Of a stretch of 64,000 nucleotides of DNA, positions 35,914-44,892 are shown piece by piece (positions within the stretch are counted from its first letter, which is position 1; each line of letters starts with the position of its first letter). The translations under genes and the position numbers were made by a program. This DNA comes from Actinomycetales bacterium (lineage in GTDB: Bacteria; Actinomycetota; Actinomycetes; Actinomycetales; Dermatophilaceae). Under the pieces are notes generated by a model. That model worked only from the letters and a program-made list of their open reading frames with translations. It was not told the origin of the DNA and did not search any database. Location: NCBI GenBank assembly GCA_016715285.1, contig JADKAO010000001.1:1-64000 (forward strand), in the 5' to 3' direction.

Positions 35914-36248
35914 AGCTCATCACCGCCATCATCAAGCCCCATCAACTCGAACCCGTCAAAGAGGCGCTCGAAGCCTTTGGCGTGCAAGGCATGACGGTGA
36001 GCGAAGCATCCGGGTACGGACGCCAGCGAGGGCACAGCGAGGTCTATCGCGGGGCGGAGTATCAGATCGACTTCGTGCCCAAGGTGCGCATCGAGATCCT
36101 TGCCGAGGCTGAGGACACGGAGGCGATCGTCGATCTCATCGCTATCACGGCGCGCACGGGGCGGATCGGTGACGGCAAGATCTGGGTGGTGCCAGTCGAA
36201 GATGTCGTGCGTGTGCGGACCGGCGACCACGGTCGCGGTGCCCTCTGA
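35910..36248 (+). CDS. glnK: Nitrogen regulatory PII protein GlnK
   Basis: A 112-residue PII protein: MKLITAIIKPHQLEPVKEAL, the T-loop with SEVYRGAEYQIDF carrying tyrosine 51 (the site adenylylated in actinobacteria), the B-loop with TGRIGDGKIWV. As a trimer it binds ATP/ADP and 2-oxoglutarate and plugs AmtB when nitrogen is ample. It lies between amtB (ATGA overlap) and glnD (two bases apart), the standard actinobacterial order. Confidence 0.96.
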   Translation: MKLITAIIKPHQLEPVKEALEAFGVQGMTVSEASGYGRQRGHSEVYRGAEYQIDFVPKVRIEILAEAEDTEAIVDLIAITARTGRIGDGKIWVVPVEDVVRVRTGDHGRGAL

Positions 36249-36250
36249 CC

Positions 36251-38599
36251 GTGGATCCCCGAGGGGCCGAGGCTCGCGCGGCCCGGAGCGAGGCTGTTCG
36301 AGCCCAGCTGACCGAGCTGTGGGCAAGCGCCGTATCTGAGGAAGCTGGCCACGGGCTGGCGCTCGCCTTGGTGGGCAGCCATGCCCGCGGCGAGGCTGGG
36401 CCACACTCGGACCTTGACCTCGTCCTACTGCACGATGGGTCCGCGAATAGCGCGCGAGCCCGTGGTGTCCGGGACATCCGTGCGATCGCCGACGCGCTGT
36501 GGTATCCGTTGTGGGACAACGGGATTCGGTTCGACCACTCCGTGCGAACCCTCGCTGAATGCCGGTCAATCGCCTCGACCGATCTCAGCGCTGCGGTGGG
36601 TCTGCTGGATCTGAGCTTCGTGGCCGGGGACGAAGACGTCGTGACAACCGCACGCGCGGCCGTTGCGCAGGACTGGCGCAAAGCAGCCCGCGGCCGCCTC
36701 GGAGAGGTCGCTGAGTCGGTGGCGGCACGGCATACCCGCTTTGGGGATGCCGCCCACTTGCTCGCGCCCGACCTCAAGGAATCCCGCGGCGGGTTGCGCG
36801 ACATGATCGTGCTCCGTTCGCTCACCGCCGCGTGGCTCACGGACCGGCCGCACGGAGAGGTCGACGCGGCATACGAGCGATTGCTTGATGTGCGCGACGC
36901 CCTCCATCAGGTGACCGGGAGGCACCGCGAGCGGCTTGATCGCGAGTGGCTGGGGCCGGTCGCCGCGCTCCTTGGCTACTCCGATCCCGATGACGCGCTC
37001 CGCGAGATCTATGCCAGCGCGCGGACCCTCGCCTTTGCCCTCGATGGCACGCTGCGGCGCGCGACCCAATCGAGTCAGGCTCGGAGGCTGCGGATCGGGC
37101 CGCGGCGGCCGGCGATGCGGCACCTGGGGCATGGGCTCTATGAGCACGACGGTGAGGTCGTGCTGGGAGCGGGGGTGGATCCGTCGGCGACGCCGCTTGT
37201 GGTGTCGCTCCGGGCGGCGACGACGGCAGCTGACGCTGGCCTTCCGCTGGCGCCTGCAACCATGACCCATCTAGCAAAAGGGTTGCAATCCAACACTTTT
37301 AACGCATGGGACGACACCGCGCGCGACCTTCTGGGCCGAGTCCTCGCGTCGGGTCCCCAGCTTGTGCCCCTGTGGGAGGGGCTGGATCTCGCGGGTGTCA
37401 TCGACGCCTGGCTGACCGAGTGGGCCATGGTGCGGTGCCGGCCGCAGCACAGCCCGGTGCACCGGCATACGGTCGACCGCCACTCGATCGAAACCGTCGC
37501 GCGCGCAAGCGAACTCGTGCGCCACGTCGCGCGCCCGGACCTGCTGCTCATCGCCGCGCTCCTGCATGACATCGGCAAAGCCGAAGCGACCGTCGACCAT
37601 CCCGAAGCCGGAGTCGCCATCGCGGCGCGGGTTCTCGCGCGATGGGGTCTGCCGTCCGCGGACACAGGGGTCGTGCTGCGGCTCGTGCGCCATCACCTCA
37701 CCCTCGCCGAGCTGGCGACCCGACGCGATCCGGAGGATCCGGCGACAATTGACGCGTTGGTCGAGGCGGTGGGGCACGACCCTGAGGTGCTCGCGCTGCT
37801 GCACAGCTTGACGATCGCCGACGCCAGCGCGGTTGGCGGAGCGGCGTGGAACGCGTGGCGGGCGAGTTTGATCGCTCGGTTGGTGGCTTTGGCTGGAGAT
37901 TCCCTGAGTAGGAGGGCACAACGGCAGGGTTCAGAGCTCGTGAAGCCTGCGTTTGTGCCCACTCATTGGGAAGAGTCCCGGCGCGCGGCCGAGGACGGGC
38001 CCGCGCCGGGTATCCAGGTGCGGGTCGAGGGCGGGCCGGTATGCCGGGTGGTCGTCACCGCGCCGGACCGGGTCGGGTTGTTTGCTGATGTGGCCGGTTT
38101 GCTGGCGGTGGCTGGGTTTGCGGTCCGGTCTGCCCGGCTGCGGACCAATGGGGCATCGGCCTGGCAGGAGTGGCAAGTCGACGGCGGTTCAGGGGAGCGG
38201 CCCGATGGGCCAGCCTTGTCGCGCAATCTGATTCGTGTGACTGGAGGGGATCAGTCGCCGCTGGTGCGACTAGCGAGGCCTGGTGGCCATCACGAGGCGC
38301 ACCTCGCTCAAACGCGGGCCGCGTCCGTAACCGTCGTGAACGGCGCCTCCGCGTCCGCCACCGTGATCGAAGTCAGGGCCGCCGACCGCCGGGGGTTGCT
38401 CTACGACATCGGGCGCGCGCTCGCTGCCACCGGGGTGTCGATTCGGAGCGCGCACATCGAGACGTATGCCGGTCAAACCCTGGACACGTTCTACCTGACC
38501 AGCGGGGACGGGAGTCCCCTTGCAGACTCGGCCACCCAGGTAGCCGTGACGGCGATCGAGACAGCGTGTGCACCAACCGGCAACGGGCCTCCCGGCTGA
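36251..38599 (+). CDS. glnD: PII nucleotidyltransferase GlnD
   Basis: This 782-residue enzyme modifies GlnK in response to glutamine. The N-terminal nucleotidyltransferase core has LVGSHARGEAGPHSDLDLV (G-S and D-x-D). The GlnD linker includes DLKESRGGLRDM. The HD domain, which removes the nucleotide, has LLLIAALLHDIGKAE near residue 438. Two ACT domains follow (VTAPDRVGLFADVAGLLA near residue 605 and VRAADRRGLLYDIGRALA near residue 710), which sense glutamine. The start is GTG at 36251, two bases after glnK. In relatives the enzyme adenylylates rather than uridylylates PII. Confidence 0.92.
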   Translation: MDPRGAEARAARSEAVRAQLTELWASAVSEEAGHGLALALVGSHARGEAGPHSDLDLVLLHDGSANSARARGVRDIRAIADALWYPLWDNGIRFDHSVRTLAECRSIASTDLSAAVGLLDLSFVAGDEDVVTTARAAVAQDWRKAARGRLGEVAESVAARHTRFGDAAHLLAPDLKESRGGLRDMIVLRSLTAAWLTDRPHGEVDAAYERLLDVRDALHQVTGRHRERLDREWLGPVAALLGYSDPDDALREIYASARTLAFALDGTLRRATQSSQARRLRIGPRRPAMRHLGHGLYEHDGEVVLGAGVDPSATPLVVSLRAATTAADAGLPLAPATMTHLAKGLQSNTFNAWDDTARDLLGRVLASGPQLVPLWEGLDLAGVIDAWLTEWAMVRCRPQHSPVHRHTVDRHSIETVARASELVRHVARPDLLLIAALLHDIGKAEATVDHPEAGVAIAARVLARWGLPSADTGVVLRLVRHHLTLAELATRRDPEDPATIDALVEAVGHDPEVLALLHSLTIADASAVGGAAWNAWRASLIARLVALAGDSLSRRAQRQGSELVKPAFVPTHWEESRRAAEDGPAPGIQVRVEGGPVCRVVVTAPDRVGLFADVAGLLAVAGFAVRSARLRTNGASAWQEWQVDGGSGERPDGPALSRNLIRVTGGDQSPLVRLARPGGHHEAHLAQTRAASVTVVNGASASATVIEVRAADRRGLLYDIGRALAATGVSIRSAHIETYAGQTLDTFYLTSGDGSPLADSATQVAVTAIETACAPTGNGPPG

Positions 38600-38712
38600 G
38601 GTGGTCCGGAAGCCGGCGTTGGGCTGGGAGGAAGCACACGGCATACCCCTGGCTCTGGGTTGGAGCGCCGTGCGGCACGGAGGTGAGGTGGGGCGGAAGG
38701 TAAGGTTTCCAG

Positions 38713-40318
38713 GTGTTCAACTCACTGTCTGATCGTCTCGCAGCCACCTTCCGCAACCTGCGCGGGAAGGGTCGGCTGAGCGAACACGACATCAATACGA
38801 CCCTCCGCGACATCCGGCTCGCGCTGCTCGACGCCGACGTGGCGCTGCCGGTCGTCAAGGGGTTCATCGGGGCGGTCCGCGAGCGGGCGCTCGGCTCAGA
38901 GGTGTCGGAGGCGCTCAACCCCGCGCAACAGGTCGTCAAAATCGTTAACGAGGAACTCGTCGAGATCCTCGGCGGGCAGACGCGTGGGCTGGCGTTCGCC
39001 AAGAACCCGCCGACGGTCATCATGCTCGTGGGTCTGCAGGGCTCAGGCAAGACGACCCTCGCGGGCAAGCTCGGCAAATGGCTCAAAGACCAGGGCCACA
39101 CGCCCTTGCTCGTGGCGGCCGACTTGCAGCGACCAAAATGCCGTCACCCAGCTGCAGGTCGTGGGGGAGCGGGCCGGGGTGCCGGTGTTTGCCCCCGAGC
39201 AGGGCAACGTGTTTGGGCACGATGCAGTGGGCGCAACCGGCGAGGGGACGCGCTCGTATGGCGACCCAGTGGTCGTCGCACGAGCGGGCCTCGAAAAGGC
39301 GCGGCAGGCGCTGCACGACGTCGTTGTCATCGACACTGCGGGCCGGCTTGCCGTGGACGCCAATCTCATGGCGCAGGCGGGCGACATCCGGGACGCCGTG
39401 GCGCCGGACGAGATCCTGTTTGTCATTGACGCGATGATCGGTCAGGCCGCTGTGGACACGGCGGTTGCGTTCCAGGAGGGCGTCGGCTTCACCGGCGTCG
39501 TGCTGTCCAAGCTCGACGGTGACGCGCGTGGTGGTGCAGCGCTGTCGGTGGCCAAGACGACCGGCCGACCGATCATGTTCTCGTCAACCGGCGAGCAGGT
39601 GAAGGACTTCGAGGTCTTCCACCCTGACCGGATGGCCAGCCGGATCCTCGACATGGGTGACATCCTCACCCTCATCGAGAAGGCCGAGAAGGCTTTTGAC
39701 CAGCGCCAAGCCGATGAGATGGCGCGCAAATTCCTTGCCGAAGAAGACTTTACGTTTGACGACTTCCTCGAGCAGATGGCCGCCATCAAGCGGATGGGCA
39801 ACTTCAAAGCCATGCTCGGGATGATGCCCGGGATGCAGCAGATGCGGGCCCAGCTCGATGCGTTTGACGAAAAGGAGTTCGACCGAGTCGAGGCGATGGT
39901 GCGCTCAATGACCCCCTTTGAGCGGACCCATCCCAAGCAGATCAACGGCTCACGGCGCGCGCGCATCGCCAAGGGTTCTGGCGTGACGACGACCGAAGTC
40001 AACCAGCTCCTCGAACGCTTTGGCCAGGCGCAGAAGATGATGAAGTCGCTCGCGCGTGGCGGGGGCGGCGGCATACCTGGGATGCCTGCGATGCCGGGCA
40101 TGCGCCGGAGCAAGGCTGCGCCGCAACGCAAGAAGGCTAAGAGCGGCAACCCTGCCAAGCGTGCGCAGGAAGAGCGAGCGGCAGCTGACAAGGCGGCGGC
40201 GGCACGCGCTGCCTCAGCAGGCAATGCCTTCGGTATGCCGGGCGGCGCGGGTGGCCCCGGGGCAGACTTCGACCCCGCGAACCTCCCGAAGGGTTTCGAG
40301 AAGTTCCTCGGCGGCTGA
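38713..40318 (+). CDS. ffh: Signal recognition particle protein Ffh, with one frameshift
   Basis: Ffh binds signal sequences and 4.5S RNA and pairs with FtsY. From GTG 38713: the N domain (FNSLSDRLAATFRNLRGKG), G1 GLQGSGKTTLAGKLG, then PLLVAADLQRP. Here four A residues at 39,135-39,138 seem to be one too many, and the frame continues as NAVTQLQVVGERAGVPVFAP. Then VVVIDTAGRL, SKLDGDARGG, and the methionine-rich M domain (GMMPGMQQMRAQLD ... SRRARIAKGSG). The tail is G/M/A rich and ends at 40,318. The gene is normally single-copy and essential, so the shift in a homopolymer is most easily explained as a sequence error. Confidence 0.92.
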
Positions 40319-40351
40319 CCCCCGGCGCTTGGGCATACTCGCCGTGACGAA

Positions 40352-40410
40352 CTGACGCACATGGTGGCTTCGGCGCCGCACTACGAGGTTGAAGCCACCC
40401 AATGCGTCAG
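40352..40410. terminator. Long imperfect hairpin after ffh
   Basis: Bases 40,352-40,371 pair with 40,391-40,410 at 17 of 20 positions, with a 19-base loop. It starts 34 bases after the ffh stop and lies before the next start at 40,454. There is no T-run. It may stop ffh transcription or act as an mRNA-stabilising structure. Confidence 0.5.
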
Positions 40411-40453
40411 GTGGTGCACGGCGCGGGTCTTGGACGCAGGTAAGGTCACGAGC

Positions 40454-41269
40454 ATGGTTCCGCGTCGCCTCCACCACCTGTCGATTGGCACTGATGGCCC
40501 GCGAATCGCCTTCTGCCACGGTCTTTTTGGGCAAGGTCGCAACTGGTCACAGGTCGCCAAAGCGCTCGCTGGTCCGGACGGCACCGACGCCCGCGCCACG
40601 CTCATCGACCTCCCCGACCACGGCCGGTCGCCCTGGAGCGACCACTTCTCACTCCAGGCGTATGCCGCCCACGTCGCCCAAGAGCTGCGGGTCATCGCGC
40701 CCGGCGAGCGATGGACACTCGTGGGTCACTCGCTCGGTGGCAAAGTCTCGATGCTCGTCGCGCTTGCTCAGCCGGACCTCATCGATCGACTCGCGGTCAT
40801 CGACATTGCCCCCCGTCATTACCGCTCGCACCACTGGTATCTCGACTACATCGCGGCGATGCAGGCGATTCCGCTCGACACCCTGACTAGTCGCGCGGAG
40901 GCTGACGCAATCCTCGAACCCGTCGTCCCGGTCGCCAGCGTCCGCAGCTTCCTCCTGCAGAATCTCCGCCGCCACGGCCACACGTGGAGTTGGCAGGTCA
41001 ACTTCGACGTCCTCTCGCGCGCCGGGACGGGGCAGCGCAGTGTGGCGGGTTGGCCTGCCGTGGACGCCACGGCATACGAACCGTTTGACAAGCCTGTCCT
41101 CTGGGTGGCGGGCAGCGAGTCCACTTATGTCCGCAGCGACGACACACCCGCCATGCGCGCGATGTTCCCCAAGGTGCGCCAAGTGGTGGTCAAGGGAGCC
41201 GCTCACTGGGTGCACTCGGACCAGCCCGACGTGACGATCCAGATCCTCGACCGCTTCTTGCGCCGCTGA
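40454..41269 (+). CDS. Alpha/beta-fold hydrolase (YbfF-like esterase)
   Basis: A 271-residue hydrolase. The oxyanion region is AFCHGLFGQGRNW, the nucleophile elbow is LVGHSLGGKVSM (serine), and the last histidine is in VKGAAHWVHSD. LIDLPDHGRSPW and the segment LDYIAAMQAI resemble YbfF-type acyl esterases. The ATG at 40454 is chosen because the fold begins there; an upstream ATG lies in the hairpin. The substrate is unknown. No operon partner is obvious: ffh is upstream on the same strand, the next gene is convergent. Confidence 0.8.
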   Translation: MVPRRLHHLSIGTDGPRIAFCHGLFGQGRNWSQVAKALAGPDGTDARATLIDLPDHGRSPWSDHFSLQAYAAHVAQELRVIAPGERWTLVGHSLGGKVSMLVALAQPDLIDRLAVIDIAPRHYRSHHWYLDYIAAMQAIPLDTLTSRAEADAILEPVVPVASVRSFLLQNLRRHGHTWSWQVNFDVLSRAGTGQRSVAGWPAVDATAYEPFDKPVLWVAGSESTYVRSDDTPAMRAMFPKVRQVVVKGAAHWVHSDQPDVTIQILDRFLRR

Positions 41270-41308
41270 CCCTGACGCGGGCAACTGCCTGGGTCGTTCG
41301 TCGGAGAG

Positions 41309-42178
41309 TCAGAGTGTCGAGGCGAGCTCGGCGACCATCTCATCGATCTTGCCGACGACGATCGACACGTGACCCTCATCCGGCAGCAGTCTCGGCTGCG
41401 CACCCCGCACGTGCTCGGCGAGCCACCCCCCGTGCGCGGGCGGCACCATGAGGTCTTGGCCGCCTTGCCAGATAAACGACGGCACCGAGAGCGCGTCGAG
41501 GTCAAAACCCCATGGCCGCACAAACGCGAGATCGTCATCGAGCCAACCGTCGACACTGACTTCGAGAGCTTCGCGGAAGCCGCCCGCGAGTTCGGCGCCG
41601 AACTCGTCGGTCAGCATCGCGCGGTCAACATCCGGCAGGAGTGAACCCATCTGGGACACGAGATCCTCGGCCGTGACCGCCCGAAGCCCCGGCGCGATCC
41701 CCTCCAGGAACGCCCGCAACGACGCCTCCCCGTCCAGAGCAGCGCCGAACTCGATGAGATTGTCCTCGCCCATGCCATCCAAAAAGTCCAGTCCCGCAGC
41801 CTGATACGGCGCCACGCCGGCGATGACGAGCACACCAGCCACGCGGTCGGACAGGAGCGCTCCGGTTGCCAACGCGTGCGGACCGCCACCTGACCAGCCC
41901 GCCGTCACGCAGCGGCTCGCGCCGAGATGGTCGAGGACCGCGGCGACATCGTCCGCGACGGACGCGACCGTGCGCCCCGGGTCTCGCGACGACAGGCCAT
42001 AGCCAGCTCGCGACATCGTGACCAGGCGCAAACCGTGCCGGTATGCCGCCTCGGCCAGCCTCGTCGCCGGGGTCACGGAACCAGGGGTGCCGTGGTGATA
42101 CACCAGCGGCACGCCGTCCTCCGGTCCGCTGACGAGGATGTCGAGGTCACGGCCATCGGGGAGGCGGAGGAACGGCAT
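41309..42178 (-). CDS. Alpha/beta-fold hydrolase
   Basis: A 289-residue hydrolase: PLVYHHGTPGS (oxyanion hole, H-G-T-P-G), TMSRAGYGLSSRDPG, the nucleophile elbow TAGWSGGGPHALA, the acid in WQGGQDLMVP, and the histidine in LPDEGHVSI. This is the pattern of proline-iminopeptidase-like/haloperoxidase-like hydrolases. I take the ATG at 42178 (PFLRLPDGRDLDILVSG). That start codon is itself part of a GTATGCCG motif. Function beyond hydrolase is not predictable. It is divergent from the amidohydrolase gene. Confidence 0.8.
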   Translation of the reverse strand: MPFLRLPDGRDLDILVSGPEDGVPLVYHHGTPGSVTPATRLAEAAYRHGLRLVTMSRAGYGLSSRDPGRTVASVADDVAAVLDHLGASRCVTAGWSGGGPHALATGALLSDRVAGVLVIAGVAPYQAAGLDFLDGMGEDNLIEFGAALDGEASLRAFLEGIAPGLRAVTAEDLVSQMGSLLPDVDRAMLTDEFGAELAGGFREALEVSVDGWLDDDLAFVRPWGFDLDALSVPSFIWQGGQDLMVPPAHGGWLAEHVRGAQPRLLPDEGHVSIVVGKIDEMVAELASTL

Positions 42179-42267
42179 ACTGTCAGCCTGAGTGTCGAGG
42201 GGCACAGAGTCAACTGGCGTCCGCACGCACCGCCCCCATCGGTCGTCGCGTGAGTAAGGTGCCGCGT

Positions 42268-43356
42268 ATGGCAACGGTGCTGCACATCGTCGGAGAGATC
42301 CTCGTCGGCCCGCAGGAGTCGCGCCCAGAGTGTTGGGTGATCGACGGACGCGTGACGTATGCCGCCCCCTCGGGTTCCAGCGGAGATGTCGAGACCGTGC
42401 GCGGCTGGGCGCTGCCGGGCCTGGTCGACGCGCACTGTCACGTGGGGCTCGACCATCATGGTCCAGTTGACGACGCGACGACCGAGCAACAGGCGCTGAC
42501 CGATCGCGAGGCCGGAACGCTCCTCATCCGCGACGCCGGCGCCCCGTCGGACACGCGCTGGGTTGACGACCGCGAGGACCTCCCGCGGATCATCCGGGCT
42601 GGTCGTCACATTGCGCGCACGCGTCGCTATATCCGCAACTTCGCCCACGAAATCGAACCCGACGAGTTGGTCGCGCACGTCCGCATGGAGGCGCGGCGTG
42701 GCGACGGCTGGGTGAAGCTTGTGGGCGACTGGATCGACCGCGACACCGGTGACCTCTCGCCGTGCTGGCCTCGGGAGGCTGTCGCGGCGGCCGTCGCTGC
42801 CGCCCACGAGGAGGGCGTGCGCGTGACCGCTCACTGCTTCGGTGAGGAGTCGCTGCACGACTTCGCGGCGGCGGGCACCGACTGCATCGAGCACGCGACG
42901 GGGCTTGACGAGGAATCCACGCGGGCATTCGCCGAGCAGGGGATCGCGATCGTGCCGACGCTCATCAATATCGACAACTTCCCGCAGATAGCGGCCCCCG
43001 CGGCCGAGAAGTTCCCCACGTATGCCGCGCACATGCTCGACTTGCACGCGCGGCGGTACGAGACGATCGCCCGCGCTCACGAGGCGGGGGTGCCGATCTA
43101 TGTCGGGACCGATGCCGGGGGCGCGTTGCCGCACGGGCTGGTCGCGTCTGAGGCGCTGGAATTGGCGCGGTGTGGGATGACCAATGTCGAGGTGTTGTCG
43201 GCTGCATCATGGGGTGCCCGCGCGTGGCTCGGACGACCCGGGATCGACGAGGGTGACCCAGCAGACTTGGTGATCTACGAGGCCGACCCGAGGGCGGATC
43301 TCGCGGTGCTGGGATCGCCGCGGACGATCGTGCTGCGAGGCAAGCGCGCTGGCTGA
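42268..43356 (+). CDS. Amidohydrolase family protein
   Basis: A 362-residue metal-dependent hydrolase. Its metal-binding motif is ALPGLVDAHCHVGL (H-x-H), with a lysine in GDGWVKLVGDW, the third histidine in VTAHCFGEE, the fourth in DCIEHATGL, and the catalytic aspartate in IYVGTDAGGALPHG. The final block EGDPADLVIYEADPR is the usual C-terminal beta sandwich of imidazolonepropionase-like enzymes. The ATG at 42268 has an AAGGTG site; a GTG at 42250 is an alternative. The substrate could be a peptide-like or cyclic amide; nothing nearby defines it. Confidence 0.85.
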   Translation: MATVLHIVGEILVGPQESRPECWVIDGRVTYAAPSGSSGDVETVRGWALPGLVDAHCHVGLDHHGPVDDATTEQQALTDREAGTLLIRDAGAPSDTRWVDDREDLPRIIRAGRHIARTRRYIRNFAHEIEPDELVAHVRMEARRGDGWVKLVGDWIDRDTGDLSPCWPREAVAAAVAAAHEEGVRVTAHCFGEESLHDFAAAGTDCIEHATGLDEESTRAFAEQGIAIVPTLINIDNFPQIAAPAAEKFPTYAAHMLDLHARRYETIARAHEAGVPIYVGTDAGGALPHGLVASEALELARCGMTNVEVLSAASWGARAWLGRPGIDEGDPADLVIYEADPRADLAVLGSPRTIVLRGKRAG

Positions 43357-43390
43357 TCGCGCTGACGACCCTCCCGAACGCTGGTCCTCT

Positions 43391-43516
43391 CCGCCGAATC
43401 GATACCGGTGAGCGACTCCCGCTTCGGCGGTGGGTATCGAATGGGCAGACGGCCGCCGGGTTCGATACCAGGAAGGGAGTGCTGGGTCGGCGGTGGGTAT
43501 CGAATGGTCAAGAGGG
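43391..43516. repeat. Two copies of a 63-bp unit with inverted TCGATACC/GGTATCGA half-sites
   Basis: TCGATACC occurs at 43,399 and 43,462, and its inverse GGTATCGA at 43,433 and 43,496: both pairs are offset by exactly 63 bases. Within the units a 21-bp stretch (43,424-43,444 and 43,487-43,507) is identical. Each unit could form a hairpin with eight-base arms. The repeat fills the gap before the GNAT-kinase gene (start 43,556) and could be an operator array or a leader structure. Confidence 0.75.
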
Positions 43517-43555
43517 CGGGGTCCGGGGGCGATGGCCGTTGGGTAGGGTCGGCGG

Positions 43556-44734
43556 GTGACGTGGGAAGGGCGCGGCCAGCGGGTCATCGTTCGCGCGCTT
43601 GCGGCTGACGACCTCCCAGAACTGCGCACCGCCGCGTTGGCATCGGTCGAGCGGGTCTCCGTCTGGGGACCCGCGGGCACCGAAGGCCTCGACACCCTCG
43701 TCGACGACCAGGGCACGTCGCGGCTCACCTTCCTCGTCCAGACCACCGACGCCGCCGCGATCGACGGCGCGCCACATCGGCTCGCCGCCAGGATCAACCT
43801 CAACGGCATCGTCGGAGGTCGCGCTTCGTGGGCGACGCTGGGTTATGACGCCTTTGATCCGTATGCCGGGCGCGGACTCCTCCGCGAAGGCCTCGCGCTC
43901 CTGCTCGATCACGTCTTCACCCCTGAACCCGACGGACTTGGACTGCATCGCCTCGAAGCCGGCGTCCAGCCAGCCAACGACCGCTCGATCCTGCTTCTCC
44001 GATCGTTGGGCTTTGCGAGAGAAGGCTTCTCGCCTCGGCTCCTATCTGTCCCGACGGCCGGCGAAGGCACCGACGCCTGGCGGGATCACGAACGGTTTGC
44101 CCTGCTCGCGGACGATTGGCGAGGCGCCGCGCACGTCGATCAGATCGCGTTCAAGCCCATGCCAACGCGCCGGATCGTATGCCTCGTGAACGGCATACCT
44201 GGGGCTGGAAAGACCACTCTCGCAACCCGGCTGGCCGCCGAGCTGGGACTGCCACTGCTGCGCAAAGACTCGGTCAAAGAGGCTTTCGCCGATGCGCTCG
44301 CCGGAGCTGACGACCTCACCGACCACACGCGACAGCGGTCCACCGGGGTCGGCGCGATGGAAGCCATCTGGGCGCTCCTCGCCGAAAGTCCGTGCGGCGC
44401 AATCGTCGAGACGTGGGCGCCACCCAGCCGCGACCGGACCTTCGTCGAAGCAGGACTCCGCCGCGCTGGGCTCGACCCCACGCGGGTGCCCGAGGTGTTC
44501 TGCGCCGTGCCTGTGTCGGTGGCATGCGAGAGGTATGCCGTCCGTGCGGCGAGCGGGCAACGGCATACCGTGCATCGCACCGTCTCAGACGAGGAGTGGC
44601 AGTGGGTCGCCGAGCACGGCATACCCCTGGGGCTTGGGCCGACCCTCAGGGTCGACACCTCGCGGCCCGTGAGCGACCGCGAGGTCGCGCGCATTGCCGT
44701 CCAGATTGCCGCAAGCGGGGGAGCACAGCGTTAG
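43556..44734 (+). CDS. GNAT acetyltransferase fused to a P-loop kinase-like domain
   Basis: A 392-residue two-domain protein. Residues 8-165 are a GNAT domain of the RimJ/RimL type: VIVRALAADDLPELRTA, GYDAFDPYAGRGLLREGL (acetyl-CoA loop) and LEAGVQPANDRSILLLRSLGF. Residues 205-392 form a P-loop NTPase: LVNGIPGAGKTTLATRLA (Walker A, from residue 213), PLLRKDSVKEAFADAL and IVETWAPPSRDR, as in zeta-toxin/chloramphenicol-phosphotransferase-like small-molecule kinases. The start is GTG at 43556. The combination suggests dual modification of a small molecule or ribosomal/tRNA substrate; that is inference. It stands alone between a repeat and rpsP. Confidence 0.75.
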   Translation: MTWEGRGQRVIVRALAADDLPELRTAALASVERVSVWGPAGTEGLDTLVDDQGTSRLTFLVQTTDAAAIDGAPHRLAARINLNGIVGGRASWATLGYDAFDPYAGRGLLREGLALLLDHVFTPEPDGLGLHRLEAGVQPANDRSILLLRSLGFAREGFSPRLLSVPTAGEGTDAWRDHERFALLADDWRGAAHVDQIAFKPMPTRRIVCLVNGIPGAGKTTLATRLAAELGLPLLRKDSVKEAFADALAGADDLTDHTRQRSTGVGAMEAIWALLAESPCGAIVETWAPPSRDRTFVEAGLRRAGLDPTRVPEVFCAVPVSVACERYAVRAASGQRHTVHRTVSDEEWQWVAEHGIPLGLGPTLRVDTSRPVSDREVARIAVQIAASGGAQR

Positions 44735-44892
44735 CACTCTCCAGGATCTGGCAGAATGGGCGGCTGTACCCGTCTGGGCTGGGTCGGTCGCCTGACCTAT
44801 AGCCCCGCTCGGATGCCTACACACCGAGCCACGGCACCCCGCACGATCCTCTCGCGGTCTCGCCGTGCTCACTCTGAAAAGGACCACCACCT

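Noticed and set aside
39135..39138. Programmed frameshift in ffh
   Set aside because: There is no slippery heptamer or downstream structure, and Ffh is not known to use frameshifting. A one-base homopolymer error is simpler.
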